Part shown: piece by piece, positions 1 to 7,507 of the stretch
Layout of the letters: each line of letters starts with the position of its first letter
How positions within the stretch are numbered: the first letter of the stretch is position 1
Source of the DNA: Abiotrophia defectiva ATCC 49176
Lineage (GTDB): Bacteria > Bacillota > Bacilli > Lactobacillales > Aerococcaceae
Direction of reading: 5' to 3'
Length of the DNA: 52,765 nucleotides
NCBI RefSeq assembly: GCF_037041345.1
Contig: NZ_CP146287.1
Span: 382,236-435,000 of the forward strand
The notes under the pieces: generated by a model
Database searches by the model: none
Told to the model about the DNA's origin: nothing
The model's input: the letters and a program-made list of their open reading frames with translations, nothing else
Position numbers and translations under genes: made by a program

Positions 1-2590
1 GGGGGAGCGGCATGTAGTCATTCTGGGATCTTCTAACTTAACTTATACGGCACTTAAGAAAAACTATGAATGGAACATTAAGTTGACCTCGGCTGAGAGT
101 GGGGACTTCATTCAGAAGATGTACCAGGAATACGACCAGCTTTGGCAGGAGTCCCTGCCTTTGGACGAGCTCATCATTAATCAATATGACCTGGCCCGTC
201 AGAAGGAGCTGACAGTGCTTGGCGAGACGCCAGGGCGGGATCACCTACCTGAACGGGATTGGCAACGGCCACTTTTCCAACAAACGTCGCATGCCCAGGA
301 GTCCATTGCGCCTCTGACCAAGGAGCCGCTAGCGCCTTATGAGACGCAAGTCATTCGACCTAATAAGATGCAGGTCAAAGCCCTAGCCTCACTGCAGCAA
401 GTTCGTGATCAGGGCGCCCGTCGTGCCCTAGTGGTCAGTGCCACCGGGACTGGTAAGACCTATCTGTCAGCCTTCGATGTGGAGCAATATAAGCCCCGTC
501 GCATGCTATTCGTGGTTCACCGCGAGCAGATTCTGCGCAAGGCTCAGTCGGATTTCCAACGGGTTATTGGCTTCCAGATGGACAAGTCCTGCATCTACCG
601 GCCTGGTATGGACCTGGCAGATAAGCAATATGTCTTCGTCACCATTCAGACCCTATCGCGGGATGCTAACTTGGCGGAATTGGCGCCTGATTTATTCGAC
701 TATATGCTGATTGACGAGGTCCATAAGGCAGGGGCGGCCACCTATCAGAAGGTGATCGACCACTTCAAGCCGGACTTTCTCCTAGGTATGACGGCGACGC
801 CAGAGCGGACGGATGGCTTCAATATCTATGAGCTTTTCGACTATAATGTGGCCTATGAGATTCGTCTCCAGGAAGCCCTGGACGAAGATATGCTCTGTCC
901 CTTTATGTATTATGGGGTTAAAGATATCGAACTAGACGGCCAGCTGTTAGATGAGACCAGCGACTTCTCCCAATTGGTGGCGGATAATCGGGTCAACCAC
1001 CTGATTGAGAAGGTCAGCTATTATGGCGTCAGCGGGCAGACCGTCAAGGGTCTTATCTTCTGTTCGCGTAAGGATGAAGCCTATGAGCTATCGCATAAGC
1101 TCAATGAACGTGGTTACCGGACTCAAGCCCTGACAGGGGAAGATTCCCAGGAAGTCCGCCAAGATGTGGTGGCAAGATTAGAAGCGGGAGACTTGGATTA
1201 TATTTTGACTGTCGATATCTTCAATGAGGGGATCGACATTCCAAGTGTCAACCAGGTCATTATGTTGCGTAATACTGAGTCCAGCATTATCTTCATCCAG
1301 CAACTAGGTCGCGGTCTGCGTAAGCATGACAGCAAGGAATTTGTGACCATTATTGACTTCATCGGCAATTATAAAAACAACTACCTAATCCCAATCGCCC
1401 TCTATGGCGACCGTTCCATGAACAAGGATGAGTATCGCCGTAAGCTGGTCAACCGCCAGCAGTTGAGCGGTATGACCACCATTAACTTCGAGGCGGTGGC
1501 TCGTGAGCAGATCTTCTCCTCAATTAAGCAGACCAAGTTATCTAGCATGAAGAACCTCAAGGAGGCCTACGTTGAGATGCGTAACCGCAAGGGCCGGGTG
1601 CCTCGTCTCATGGACTTCCTCTTGGAAGACAGCCTGGATCCCATTATTTTCTTCGAAGGAAGCTTCAAGCATTATGGGCAAGTCCTTGATAAGTTTGAAG
1701 AGGATGTTGATTTTCCAAGTTCAAAAGAACTGGACCAATTCCTGCAATTTATCTGCGAAGAGCTCTTGCCTGGCAAGCGGCCGCATGAAATCTGGCTTAT
1801 GAAGCGTTTAGTGGAAGGGCAAGGCGACCTGGATAAGGAATCCTTCTATGACTTTCTAGCGCAAATGAACCTGGATGTGTCGCCAGCTATCCGGCGGTCT
1901 ATTGAAGGCTTCTTAGATCTGTCCTTCTTCGCTCAGACAGCCGCAGGGAGGTATGGCGAACCCATTATTTTGCCAGGACTGCCGGTGTTCCGCTTGAATG
2001 CGACCATACAGACTTTCTTACGCCATGCCTCAATTAAGGAACTGACGCTGGATATGCTGGAGACGGCCTTGAAGCGGTCAGAGCGCTATGCTGACGACAG
2101 CCAAGACTCGCCTTTCAAGTTGGGTGAGCGCTATAGCCGGAAGGATGTCTGCCATCTCCTTAATTGGAAGATTAATGTGGTGCCGCAGAATATCGGCGGT
2201 TACTTCATCGATGCCGAGACTAACACCATGCCGATTTATGTGACTTATCATAAGAGTGATGAGATTAGTGATACGACCAAGTATGAAGATGCCTTCATCA
2301 ATGAGAAGATGCTGCATTATTTCTCCAAGAGCAAGCGACGCCTGGAATCCAATGACGTTCAACAAATGATGAATGCGGATGAGACGGGCCTGGCCATGCA
2401 CCTCTTCATTAAGAAGGACAATAGCGAAGGGACCGACTTCTATTATTTGGGGCGGGTCCACTATCAGAAGGGTTCAGCCCTCCAAGAGATTATGAAGACA
2501 GGCGATAAGCCCGTCTCGGTAGTGTCTATGAACTTGGAACTGGAGCACGAAGTCCCTTATTCGCTCTACCATTATCTCAATAATAACTAG
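1..2590 (+). CDS. PLD-domain / SF2 helicase / DUF3427 protein, 5' end outside the window
   Basis: The reading frame is already open at base 2 with no start codon, so the N-terminus lies upstream of the window. The first visible residues (HVVILGSSNLT, about 22 codons before base 83) resemble the end of a phospholipase-D-like domain, which usually precedes the helicase in this family. Counting from the TTG at 83, Walker A is SATGTGKT (119-126), the DEAH-type box is DEVH (211-214), SF2 motif III is GMTATPERTDG, and motif VI is QQLGRGLR (406-413). The last ~300 residues match the DUF3427 type (GERYSRKDV, YLGRVHY). The protein is an ATP-dependent helicase or translocase with a probable nuclease-like N-terminus. 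Its cellular role is not established. Related architectures occur in DNA repair and phage-defence contexts, but no defence neighbours are visible here. The family call is firm and the role is open. Confidence 0.88.
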   Translation, partial: GERHVVILGSSNLTYTALKKNYEWNIKLTSAESGDFIQKMYQEYDQLWQESLPLDELIINQYDLARQKELTVLGETPGRDHLPERDWQRPLFQQTSHAQESIAPLTKEPLAPYETQVIRPNKMQVKALASLQQVRDQGARRALVVSATGTGKTYLSAFDVEQYKPRRMLFVVHREQILRKAQSDFQRVIGFQMDKSCIYRPGMDLADKQYVFVTIQTLSRDANLAELAPDLFDYMLIDEVHKAGAATYQKVIDHFKPDFLLGMTATPERTDGFNIYELFDYNVAYEIRLQEALDEDMLCPFMYYGVKDIELDGQLLDETSDFSQLVADNRVNHLIEKVSYYGVSGQTVKGLIFCSRKDEAYELSHKLNERGYRTQALTGEDSQEVRQDVVARLEAGDLDYILTVDIFNEGIDIPSVNQVIMLRNTESSIIFIQQLGRGLRKHDSKEFVTIIDFIGNYKNNYLIPIALYGDRSMNKDEYRRKLVNRQQLSGMTTINFEAVAREQIFSSIKQTKLSSMKNLKEAYVEMRNRKGRVPRLMDFLLEDSLDPIIFFEGSFKHYGQVLDKFEEDVDFPSSKELDQFLQFICEELLPGKRPHEIWLMKRLVEGQGDLDKESFYDFLAQMNLDVSPAIRRSIEGFLDLSFFAQTAAGRYGEPIILPGLPVFRLNATIQTFLRHASIKELTLDMLETALKRSERYADDSQDSPFKLGERYSRKDVCHLLNWKINVVPQNIGGYFIDAETNTMPIYVTYHKSDEISDTTKYEDAFINEKMLHYFSKSKRRLESNDVQQMMNADETGLAMHLFIKKDNSEGTDFYYLGRVHYQKGSALQEIMKTGDKPVSVVSMNLELEHEVPYSLYHYLNNN

Positions 2591-2608
2591 TCAGCTAGTT
2601 TGATAAGA

Positions 2609-2640
2609 GCCCAGCGCAATTCAATTGCACTGGGCTTCTC
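2609..2640 (+). terminator. Rho-independent terminator after the helicase gene
   Basis: A near-perfect hairpin with arms GCCCAGCGCAATT and AATTGCACTGGGC lies 18 bases after the helicase stop codon. It is followed by a weak T-rich tail (TTCTCTATTT). Confidence 0.75.
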
Positions 2641-2669
2641 TATTTAATGGGGAGGCAGCATCTATTTCT

Positions 2670-2707
2670 GAGCCCGTCCATAGATAGCCAGAACAATGGA
2701 CGGGCTC
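2670..2707. repeat. perfect 12-bp inverted repeat
   Basis: The arms GAGCCCGTCCAT (2670-2681) and ATGGACGGGCTC (2696-2707) are perfectly complementary around a 14-base loop. There is no T-tract, so it is not a standard terminator. It lies between the helicase terminator and the promoter of the next gene. A 70-codon frame running through it (2647-2859) has no ribosome binding site and is not called. Confidence 0.7.
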
Positions 2708-2771
2708 AGGCAGAAAAAGCATCCAACCCTAGCCAACCGCCACCCTCCATTAAAACTCCTAAAATAATCCG

Positions 2772-2801
2772 TTTACCTTCTATACTAAGATTTGCTATAA
2801 T
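2772..2801 (+). promoter_or_regulatory. promoter of the first membrane-protein paralog
   Basis: TTTACC (2772-2777) and TATAAT (2796-2801) are separated by 18 bases. The block from the -35 through TTTGCTATAAT is nearly repeated at 4938-4967 in front of the paralog, so gene and promoter appear to have been duplicated together. Confidence 0.65.
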
Positions 2802-2875
2802 TAGGTTAATGATTTTCCATTACAGGGCTAGGGATAGAGGGGCCATCCCAGCCGCTTAAATAAAGGAGTGTTCCG

Positions 2876-3919
2876 ATGACAAGACAACTTTCTGACAAAG
2901 ATAGAAAGAATCGCGAGGATTTCTGGCAAGCCAAAAGAGGCTTTAAATTCACTCACCATGTCACGCTTATCTTTCGTCTGACTATGCTGATTATCTATGC
3001 TTTTTTCTGGTGGATACCTGATTTACTTTTGGAGTATAGACCGGTATATGGAATATGGCTTTGGGTGGGGCTACCGGCTTTAATTGGCTTAGGTATCTCT
3101 CTCTTCGGACGCTTTCGCTACCAGTCTAGTGCCTATGTTGTTCTCATGGTCTGGGATTTAGTCAATATTGCCTTGATTATTGCTATGATATTTAATACGA
3201 ATGGTCGACATGGTTATGGTGAAGGTGGATTAGGTTTGGCTCTTCTTATCTATGTCGCACTCTTGACAGCTGGATTAGTTATAGGCGCTTGTTTATCTAT
3301 TTTATCTATGCTACTGCTAGTCATGTCCCTTAAAAAAGTTCGTCGCACTGCATTGGAAGTCTGGGAGTCGGAATGGTCCGCAATAGAAGATAGCCCAAGT
3401 GATTCTCTCTATCTTCTGATTCAAGGATTGGAAGTGTCGCCTAATCTAGAAGACAAGCCACGCAATCAGCGCTTAGTCTATAAATCCTTCTATATGCTGA
3501 CAAAATATCTGCTTCTCCTTGGTCTGATAGTCTTAAGTGCCCTACAAGCTCTCGCGGAAATCAAAGAATTTAAAGCGATGCCCTTGGTGCTTTTCGCACT
3601 AGTCTTCACTGCACAGTTAGTTTTGTTATCAGAGCACTTTGGACGTAAGTCAGCCGCGATATTGGTGGGCGTTGTCGTATCGGATGCCCTCTATGACTTA
3701 CACCTTTTTGTTCATTTTGTGTTTAGTTGGATGAACTTTGTTTATGTAAAGTCACAGAATACCGAGAGACTAATGTTTTATTTCAAATTCCTTTTTCCAG
3801 CCATCTTACTGGGCCTAGGTCTGCTGTCGCTTACTTTCTCTTGGCTGTGGTGGCGCTCCTATCGCAAGTCCCAGCAGGATATTGCCGCGACTGAGGAAGA
3901 CAAGGCGATAGAAAGTTAG
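2876..3919 (+). CDS. multi-pass membrane protein, family not recognised (347 aa)
   Basis: The ATG follows AAGGAG at good spacing. The protein has a charged N-terminus, then about four hydrophobic segments (residues ~25-150), a charged soluble stretch (~155-200, containing EDKPRNQR), and four more hydrophobic segments (~205-335). It ends in WWRSYRKSQ and an acidic tail. The C-terminal half, from YKSFYMLTKYLLLLGL onward, is clearly paralogous to the 151-residue protein at 5048-5503: LLSEHFGRKS matches LLSERFAHKS and WWRSYRKSQ matches WWRSFRKSQ. No catalytic motif is visible, and I do not assign a function. Confidence 0.8.
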   Translation: MTRQLSDKDRKNREDFWQAKRGFKFTHHVTLIFRLTMLIIYAFFWWIPDLLLEYRPVYGIWLWVGLPALIGLGISLFGRFRYQSSAYVVLMVWDLVNIALIIAMIFNTNGRHGYGEGGLGLALLIYVALLTAGLVIGACLSILSMLLLVMSLKKVRRTALEVWESEWSAIEDSPSDSLYLLIQGLEVSPNLEDKPRNQRLVYKSFYMLTKYLLLLGLIVLSALQALAEIKEFKAMPLVLFALVFTAQLVLLSEHFGRKSAAILVGVVVSDALYDLHLFVHFVFSWMNFVYVKSQNTERLMFYFKFLFPAILLGLGLLSLTFSWLWWRSYRKSQQDIAATEEDKAIES

Positions 3920-4039
3920 ACGGCAAACAGGAAGGTGCTCAGATGATGCGTTCATAGGGGCGCCTAGAGTTATAGAGGTGACAGGGACTGTCGCAGGAAG
4001 CCCCGGACCCTTCCTCATTTCAATCAAAGGAGTAATATC

Positions 4040-4084
4040 ATGACCAATCAATTTTCTTCCATTCAAGAGCAAGGGTGCATATGA
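4040..4084 (+). pseudogene. 14-codon relic of a third membrane-protein paralog
   Basis: The sequence from CAAAGGAGTAATATCATGACC through the first 13 codons is nearly identical to the start of the gene at 5048: MTNQFSSIQEQG here, MTDQFSSIQEQG there. The similarity ends abruptly at about 4078 and a TGA follows at 4082-4084. The downstream DNA becomes AT-rich and carries unrelated genes. This is best read as the 5' stump of a paralog cut by an insertion or deletion. Confidence 0.75.
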
Positions 4085-4133
4085 TTTATCTAAAAATGGA
4101 TTTATAAGTCCGAGCATTAGGAGCGTGATAAAT

Positions 4134-4538
4134 ATGAAAAACCGAGAGAAGATCATTAGCTTATGGTTTGATATGTGGCTCAAACAACAAGATTTAGGAA
4201 TAGACGATATATTTGCGGAAGATGTTGTTTATACTGAAAGTTGGTGTCCTAAATATGAAAATCGAGCAACTGTAAAGCATTGGTTTAATGAGTGGAATAC
4301 AAGAGGAAAAGTGCTTGCGTGGGATATAAAGCAGTTTTTCCATAGTGAACATCAAACAGTTGTTGAATGGTACTTCAAAAGTAAGATGAATGATGGAAGA
4401 ATAGAAGGATTTGATGGTATATCGTTGGTTGAGTGGACAAAGGAGAATAAAATCAAGAAACTAAAAGAATTTGGCTGCAACATCAATCATTATAATCCAT
4501 ATGAAAATAGTGAGAAACCTCAATTTAGAGATGATTGA
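4134..4538 (+). CDS. NTF2-like (SnoaL-type) small protein, 134 aa
   Basis: The ATG at 4134 lies 10 bases after AGGAG (4119-4123). The in-frame GTG at 4125 is only one base from that site and is unlikely to be used. The sequence pattern fits the nuclear-transport-factor-2/SnoaL fold: a helical start (REKIISLWFDMWLKQQD), then DDIFAEDVVYTESW, a central WFNEWNT, VEWYFKSK and GISLVEWTKENKIKKL. Members bind or convert small ligands, and many are uncharacterised. No substrate can be assigned. Its AT-rich codon use differs from the chromosomal neighbours and supports recent transfer together with the TnpW-like gene downstream. Confidence 0.75.
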   Translation: MKNREKIISLWFDMWLKQQDLGIDDIFAEDVVYTESWCPKYENRATVKHWFNEWNTRGKVLAWDIKQFFHSEHQTVVEWYFKSKMNDGRIEGFDGISLVEWTKENKIKKLKEFGCNINHYNPYENSEKPQFRDD

Positions 4539-4577
4539 GCTTCTTGGTTTTAGAACTAATTTCAAAATATTGGTAAG

Positions 4578-4613
4578 AGCGATTAGAAAATAAAAAATCT
4601 AATCGCTTTTTTT
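4578..4613 (+). terminator. terminator after the NTF2-like gene
   Basis: A perfect 10-bp stem, AGCGATTAGA (4578-4587) with TCTAATCGCT (4598-4607), is followed by a run of T. Confidence 0.85.
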
Positions 4614-4637
4614 ATTTCAACGAGGAAAGGAGAATTT

Positions 4638-4823
4638 ATGGAAGAACTGAAAAACACAGATAAAAAAGGCATTAGCACAAAGAGAAAGATTGGAAAGACC
4701 ACCTATGAGGTTGTTGTCCATTTCGATGAAAATGCAACTGAAACAATGCAAGATAAACTTACAAGAATAATGCTGAGGGAGCTTAGGAGAAAATCGAATG
4801 AAAAAAAAGATGATTTTGATTAA
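4638..4823 (+). CDS. TnpW-like transposon-encoded small protein, 61 aa
   Basis: The ATG is preceded by AAAGGAG. This short basic protein contains KRKIGKTTYEVVVHF followed by ETMQDKLTRIMLRE, the pattern of the TnpW family of ~60-residue proteins carried by clostridial and other Firmicute conjugative or mobilizable elements. The function of TnpW is not well defined. Here it stands without a recombinase or mobilization gene, so it marks a decayed or partial element. The family call rests on recall of the pattern. Confidence 0.7.
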   Translation: MEELKNTDKKGISTKRKIGKTTYEVVVHFDENATETMQDKLTRIMLRELRRKSNEKKDDFD

Positions 4824-4937
4824 AAAGTCCTTGACAAGTGGCAATAGGTGTAACTAGCTCAAGCGACTTCATCGTAGACGGTGACGGCATCGCGGCGGAT
4901 GCCAGAGCAACTTCTCGCTTAATAAAGCACCTCTCCA

Positions 4938-4967
4938 TTTACCTCTTGTGCTAAGATTTGCTATAAT
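4938..4967 (+). promoter_or_regulatory. duplicated promoter before the short membrane-protein paralog
   Basis: TTTACC (4938-4943) and TATAAT (4962-4967) have an 18-base spacer. CTAAGATTTGCTATAAT is shared with the promoter at 2772-2801. Confidence 0.65.
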
Positions 4968-5047
4968 CAGATTAGTAATTACTTAAGCGGTGTTAGCGGT
5001 AAGGATTTTAGAGTACACCCTAGCCACCTTAACAAAGGAGTAATATC

Positions 5048-5503
5048 ATGACCGACCAATTTTCTTCCATTCAAGAGCAAGGGCGCAAGCAACGTGCGCG
5101 CTATAAGTCCTTCTACCTACTCACAAGAATCCTACTGCTTGCTGGACTCGTTTTGCTGAGATTCCTACAGATGCAGGCTTCGCTTAAGCCTACCAGCCTC
5201 AATTCAATCCTAGTCTTCGTAGTCTATTTCGCCATTCAAGTCGTCCTATTATCAGAGCGCTTTGCCCACAAGTCGCAAGGGCTGATCATTGCCGTGCTCA
5301 TTCTGGAAGTCCTCTATGTCATTCATCTATTGGCGCATGTGATTTTTGACTGGCTAAATTCCGCCCTAGTCAGAAGCGCCAACTTCCAGGCTGACCTACT
5401 AGTGCCACAAGTCGTCCTACCGACCTTATTTTGCTTGATAGGCTTATTCTCCCTAGTCCTAGTCTGGCGTTGGTGGCGCTCCTTCCGCAAGTCCCAAGCC
5501 TAG
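5048..5503 (+). CDS. membrane protein paralogous to the C-terminal half of the 2876-3919 product (151 aa)
   Basis: The ATG follows AAAGGAG. After a short polar start (MTDQFSSIQEQG) there are four hydrophobic segments, and the protein ends WWRSFRKSQA. It aligns along its length with residues ~195-335 of the upstream paralog but lacks the extra tail. The stop codon TAG (5501-5503) lies inside CTAGCTC, which matches the right arm of the palindromic repeat that begins here. The C-terminus may therefore have been reset when the array arrived. The function is unknown. Confidence 0.78.
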   Translation: MTDQFSSIQEQGRKQRARYKSFYLLTRILLLAGLVLLRFLQMQASLKPTSLNSILVFVVYFAIQVVLLSERFAHKSQGLIIAVLILEVLYVIHLLAHVIFDWLNSALVRSANFQADLLVPQVVLPTLFCLIGLFSLVLVWRWWRSFRKSQA

Positions 5504-5945
5504 CTCCTCAGATTTATCCAGGAAACCGGGTAAAGGCCCCGATTACGTGCGAGCCAGTGGTCCACTTTCTAGAGTGGACCACTGGCTCCTTAGATTTGGC
5601 TGGAAACCGGGTAAAAGGCCCGATTTCGTATGAGCTAGTGGCCCACTCTCCAGAGTGGATCACTGGCTCCATTGATTTAGCCGGAAACCGGGGGAAAGCG
5701 CCGATTTCGTATGAGCTAGTGGCCCACTTTCTCGAGTGGACCACTAGCTCCTCTGATTTTGCCGGAAACGGGGGAAAAGGCCCGATTACGTGCCAGCTAG
5801 TGGTCCACTTTTCGGAGTGGACCACTGGCTCCTTAGATTTAGCCGGAAACGCGGGGAAAAGCCCCGATTTCGTGCCAGCTAGTGGCCCACTTTCCGGAGT
5901 GGACCACTAGCTCCTTTGATTTTGCCGGAAAAAGGGGGAGGCTCG
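5500..5945. repeat. palindromic repeat array 1: five complete ~81-bp units plus partial ends
   Basis: Five 36-38-base palindromes start at 5551, 5632, 5713, ~5794 and ~5875, spaced exactly 81 bases. Each has a left arm like GAGCYAGTGGTCCACT, a 5-7-base loop and a right arm like AGTGGACCACTAGCTC. The ~43-base spacers are also conserved (core TTTAGCCGGAAACSGGGG, then GCCCCGATT) and so are not CRISPR-type spacers. The array starts with a lone right arm in the stop codon of the preceding gene and decays after ~5945. Reading frames stay open on both strands because 81 is a multiple of three. They have no ribosome binding site and are not called as genes. The array fills the gap between the membrane-protein gene and the sugar operon promoter. 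Confidence 0.93.
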
Positions 5946-5985
5946 GCGGTTTTAGGCAGAAATCAGGAATTTTCTCCAAAACAAA

Positions 5986-6024
5986 AAGAAAGCGCTTGAC
6001 AAACCTTAAGCCGAGTGCTACACT
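5986..6024 (+). promoter_or_regulatory. sugar operon promoter with CcpA-like site
   Basis: TTGACA (5996-6001) and TACACT (6019-6024) have the ideal 17-base spacing. AGAAAGCGCTTGAC overlaps the -35 and resembles a catabolite-responsive element with its AAGCGCTT core, which suggests CcpA control of the downstream genes. Confidence 0.8.
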
Positions 6025-6031
6025 CAAGTAA

Positions 6032-6049
6032 AGGTTAAACGTTTAACCT
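6032..6049. promoter_or_regulatory. LacI-family operator, perfect 18-bp palindrome
   Basis: AGGTTAAACGTTTAACCT is fully symmetric with the central CG typical of LacI-family operators. It begins 7 bases after the -10 box, at the expected transcription start, which is a standard repression position. The likely ligand is the LacI-family regulator encoded at 9222-10262. Confidence 0.85.
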
Positions 6050-6073
6050 AACCAGAAGAAAGGACTGTTCCCT

Positions 6074-7402
6074 ATGAAAAAACCGTTGATGAAGTCACTA
6101 CTAGTGGCCTTTTCTGCTTTGTTAGCTACCAGTGTAGTGCCCCTCAGCTCTGCTCAGGCTAACGACACGCTCGGCCAGAAAGTCCAATATGACACCAAGG
6201 CGCCTGTCAATGATGGCAAGGATATCAGCATTCAGTATTGGACCTGGAATGACGGCGACCCAGCTATCAAGTTAGCGGAGTCCTACCAAAAGTTACACCC
6301 TAACGTCAAAATTGAAGTGGTCAACCATCCTTGGGATGATTACTGGACCAAGTTGCCATTGGCCTTACAAGGTTCGGATGGTCCAGCCATTTTCAATATT
6401 CATAACTCCCAAGACAAGCTGCTATCAAGCTACCTAGAAGCTTATGATATTCCAACCGAAGATCTCAAGGCAGATTTCACCGGGGTAGAGCCCCATGTCG
6501 TGGACGGTAAAGTCAACTATATCGATATCGTCATGAATACGGGTAACATCTACTATAACAAGAAGATGTGGCAAGCAGCCGGTTTAACGGACAAGGACAT
6601 TCCTAAGACCTGGGATGAGTTCCGCCAAGTGGCTAAGAAATTAACCATCAAGGAAGGCGACAACCTAGTTCAAGCCGGTTTCAACTGGAATGGCTCCTAT
6701 GCCGGCCTCTATCAAGGCCTCAACTACCAAAAGGGGACCTTGCTCTTCCAAGAAGATGGTACTACGCCTAACTACAATAACGAGACAACCAAAGAAAACC
6801 TCAAGTTCCTCGTAGACCTCTATGAAGTGGATGGCGTGGGTTCTAAGGACTTCGGGACCGACGATACCCAAAGTTTCGGTAACCAACAATCTGCTATGGT
6901 TTACAAATGGGGTTGGTTCGCTAACGAGCTCAAGACCAAGTATCCAGATGTGGAATATGGCGTCTTCGCGACTCCAACCTTCAGCAAGGATCAGCCTTTT
7001 GCTTATGACCGCTACAACGGCGAAAGCACCCCAGGTATTAACAAGAACCAATCAGAAGAACAAAGAAAAGTGGCCCAAGACTTCCTCAAGTATCTCTTGG
7101 CTAACGACCAATACTCACTAGAAGCAGCCAAAGCCTATGCTTCTTATCCAACTAAGAATAGTGTCCAAGAAGATCAATCACTCAAGTCAGACCCTGTCTT
7201 ATCTGTCATTGCGCCACGTATCAAGAAGTTGATTTGGCCTGGCCCATTCCCTGCTACCATGGAAACCAGTGCCAAGAAGGCAGCCGAAGAAGTGCTCTAT
7301 AATGGCGTGGATCTGGATTCAGCCTTAGAAAATGCGCAACGTCAAATGGAACGCGACATGCGCAATGAGTCCTTCAAGTCGCTGGAATCAGCCTATCAAT
7401 AA
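6074..7402 (+). CDS. ABC transporter sugar-binding protein (442 aa)
   Basis: This is an extracellular solute-binding protein of the MalE/MsmE type (SBP family 1) that delivers an oligosaccharide to the permeases encoded next. The signal peptide is MKKPLMKSLLVAF...SSAQA with probable cleavage after AQA near residue 29. The mature part shows ISIQYWTWNDGDP, a central FNIHNSQDK, IYYNKKMWQAAGL and DKDIPKTWDEF, all typical of the family. There is no lipobox cysteine anywhere in the first 35 residues, which is unusual for a Gram-positive binding protein because these are normally lipid-anchored. It is the first gene of the operon, and its RBS AAAGGA lies 9-10 bases before the ATG. The operon suggests an alpha-glucoside substrate such as isomalto-oligosaccharides, but the exact sugar is inferred. 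Confidence 0.9.
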   Translation: MKKPLMKSLLVAFSALLATSVVPLSSAQANDTLGQKVQYDTKAPVNDGKDISIQYWTWNDGDPAIKLAESYQKLHPNVKIEVVNHPWDDYWTKLPLALQGSDGPAIFNIHNSQDKLLSSYLEAYDIPTEDLKADFTGVEPHVVDGKVNYIDIVMNTGNIYYNKKMWQAAGLTDKDIPKTWDEFRQVAKKLTIKEGDNLVQAGFNWNGSYAGLYQGLNYQKGTLLFQEDGTTPNYNNETTKENLKFLVDLYEVDGVGSKDFGTDDTQSFGNQQSAMVYKWGWFANELKTKYPDVEYGVFATPTFSKDQPFAYDRYNGESTPGINKNQSEEQRKVAQDFLKYLLANDQYSLEAAKAYASYPTKNSVQEDQSLKSDPVLSVIAPRIKKLIWPGPFPATMETSAKKAAEEVLYNGVDLDSALENAQRQMERDMRNESFKSLESAYQ

Positions 7403-7452
7403 GAATAGCAGATCTGCCCCAGGCCGCTAGGCATGAGGCAGTATCTCAATCT

Positions 7453-7488
7453 GAGAGTGAGGGGGTAGTCAGCTACTCACTCACTCTC
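7453..7488 (+). promoter_or_regulatory. intercistronic stem-loop between binding protein and permease genes
   Basis: GAGAGTGAG (7453-7461) pairs with CTCACTCTC (7480-7488), with a second inner stem GTAG/CTAC. It has no strong T-tract. Hairpins at this place in sugar ABC operons often stabilise the binding-protein mRNA or attenuate the permease genes. Confidence 0.65.
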
Positions 7489-7507
7489 GTTGTTAAAAGG
7501 AGTTAAA

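Larger units (their letters stand above)
4079..4835. mobile_element. AT-rich acquired island with a transposon-derived gene
   Basis: This segment starts exactly where similarity to the paralog gene breaks off. It is visibly richer in A and T than everything around it, and it carries an NTF2-like gene, a terminator and a TnpW-like gene. No recombinase, terminal repeats or target duplication are visible, so this looks like an element remnant. The right boundary is uncertain. Bases ~4840-4925 are GC-rich again and hold nothing I recognise. Confidence 0.5.

Noticed and set aside
1-2590. Phage-defence island around the PLD/helicase/DUF3427 protein
   Set aside because: Only one gene is visible, cut by the window edge, and the right-hand neighbours are membrane proteins unrelated to known defence systems.
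2647-2859. 70-codon open frame after the helicase gene
   Set aside because: It has no ribosome binding site, runs through a perfect inverted repeat and a promoter, and has low-complexity composition.
4125-4133. GTG start for the NTF2-like gene
   Set aside because: It lies one base from the AGGAG site. The ATG at 4134 has normal spacing.
5431-5910. 159-codon open frame (and a 103-codon frame on the other strand) made of 27-residue repeats across array 1
   Set aside because: The 81-bp period keeps frames open by arithmetic. There is no ribosome binding site, it overlaps the preceding gene, and both strands are open through palindromes.
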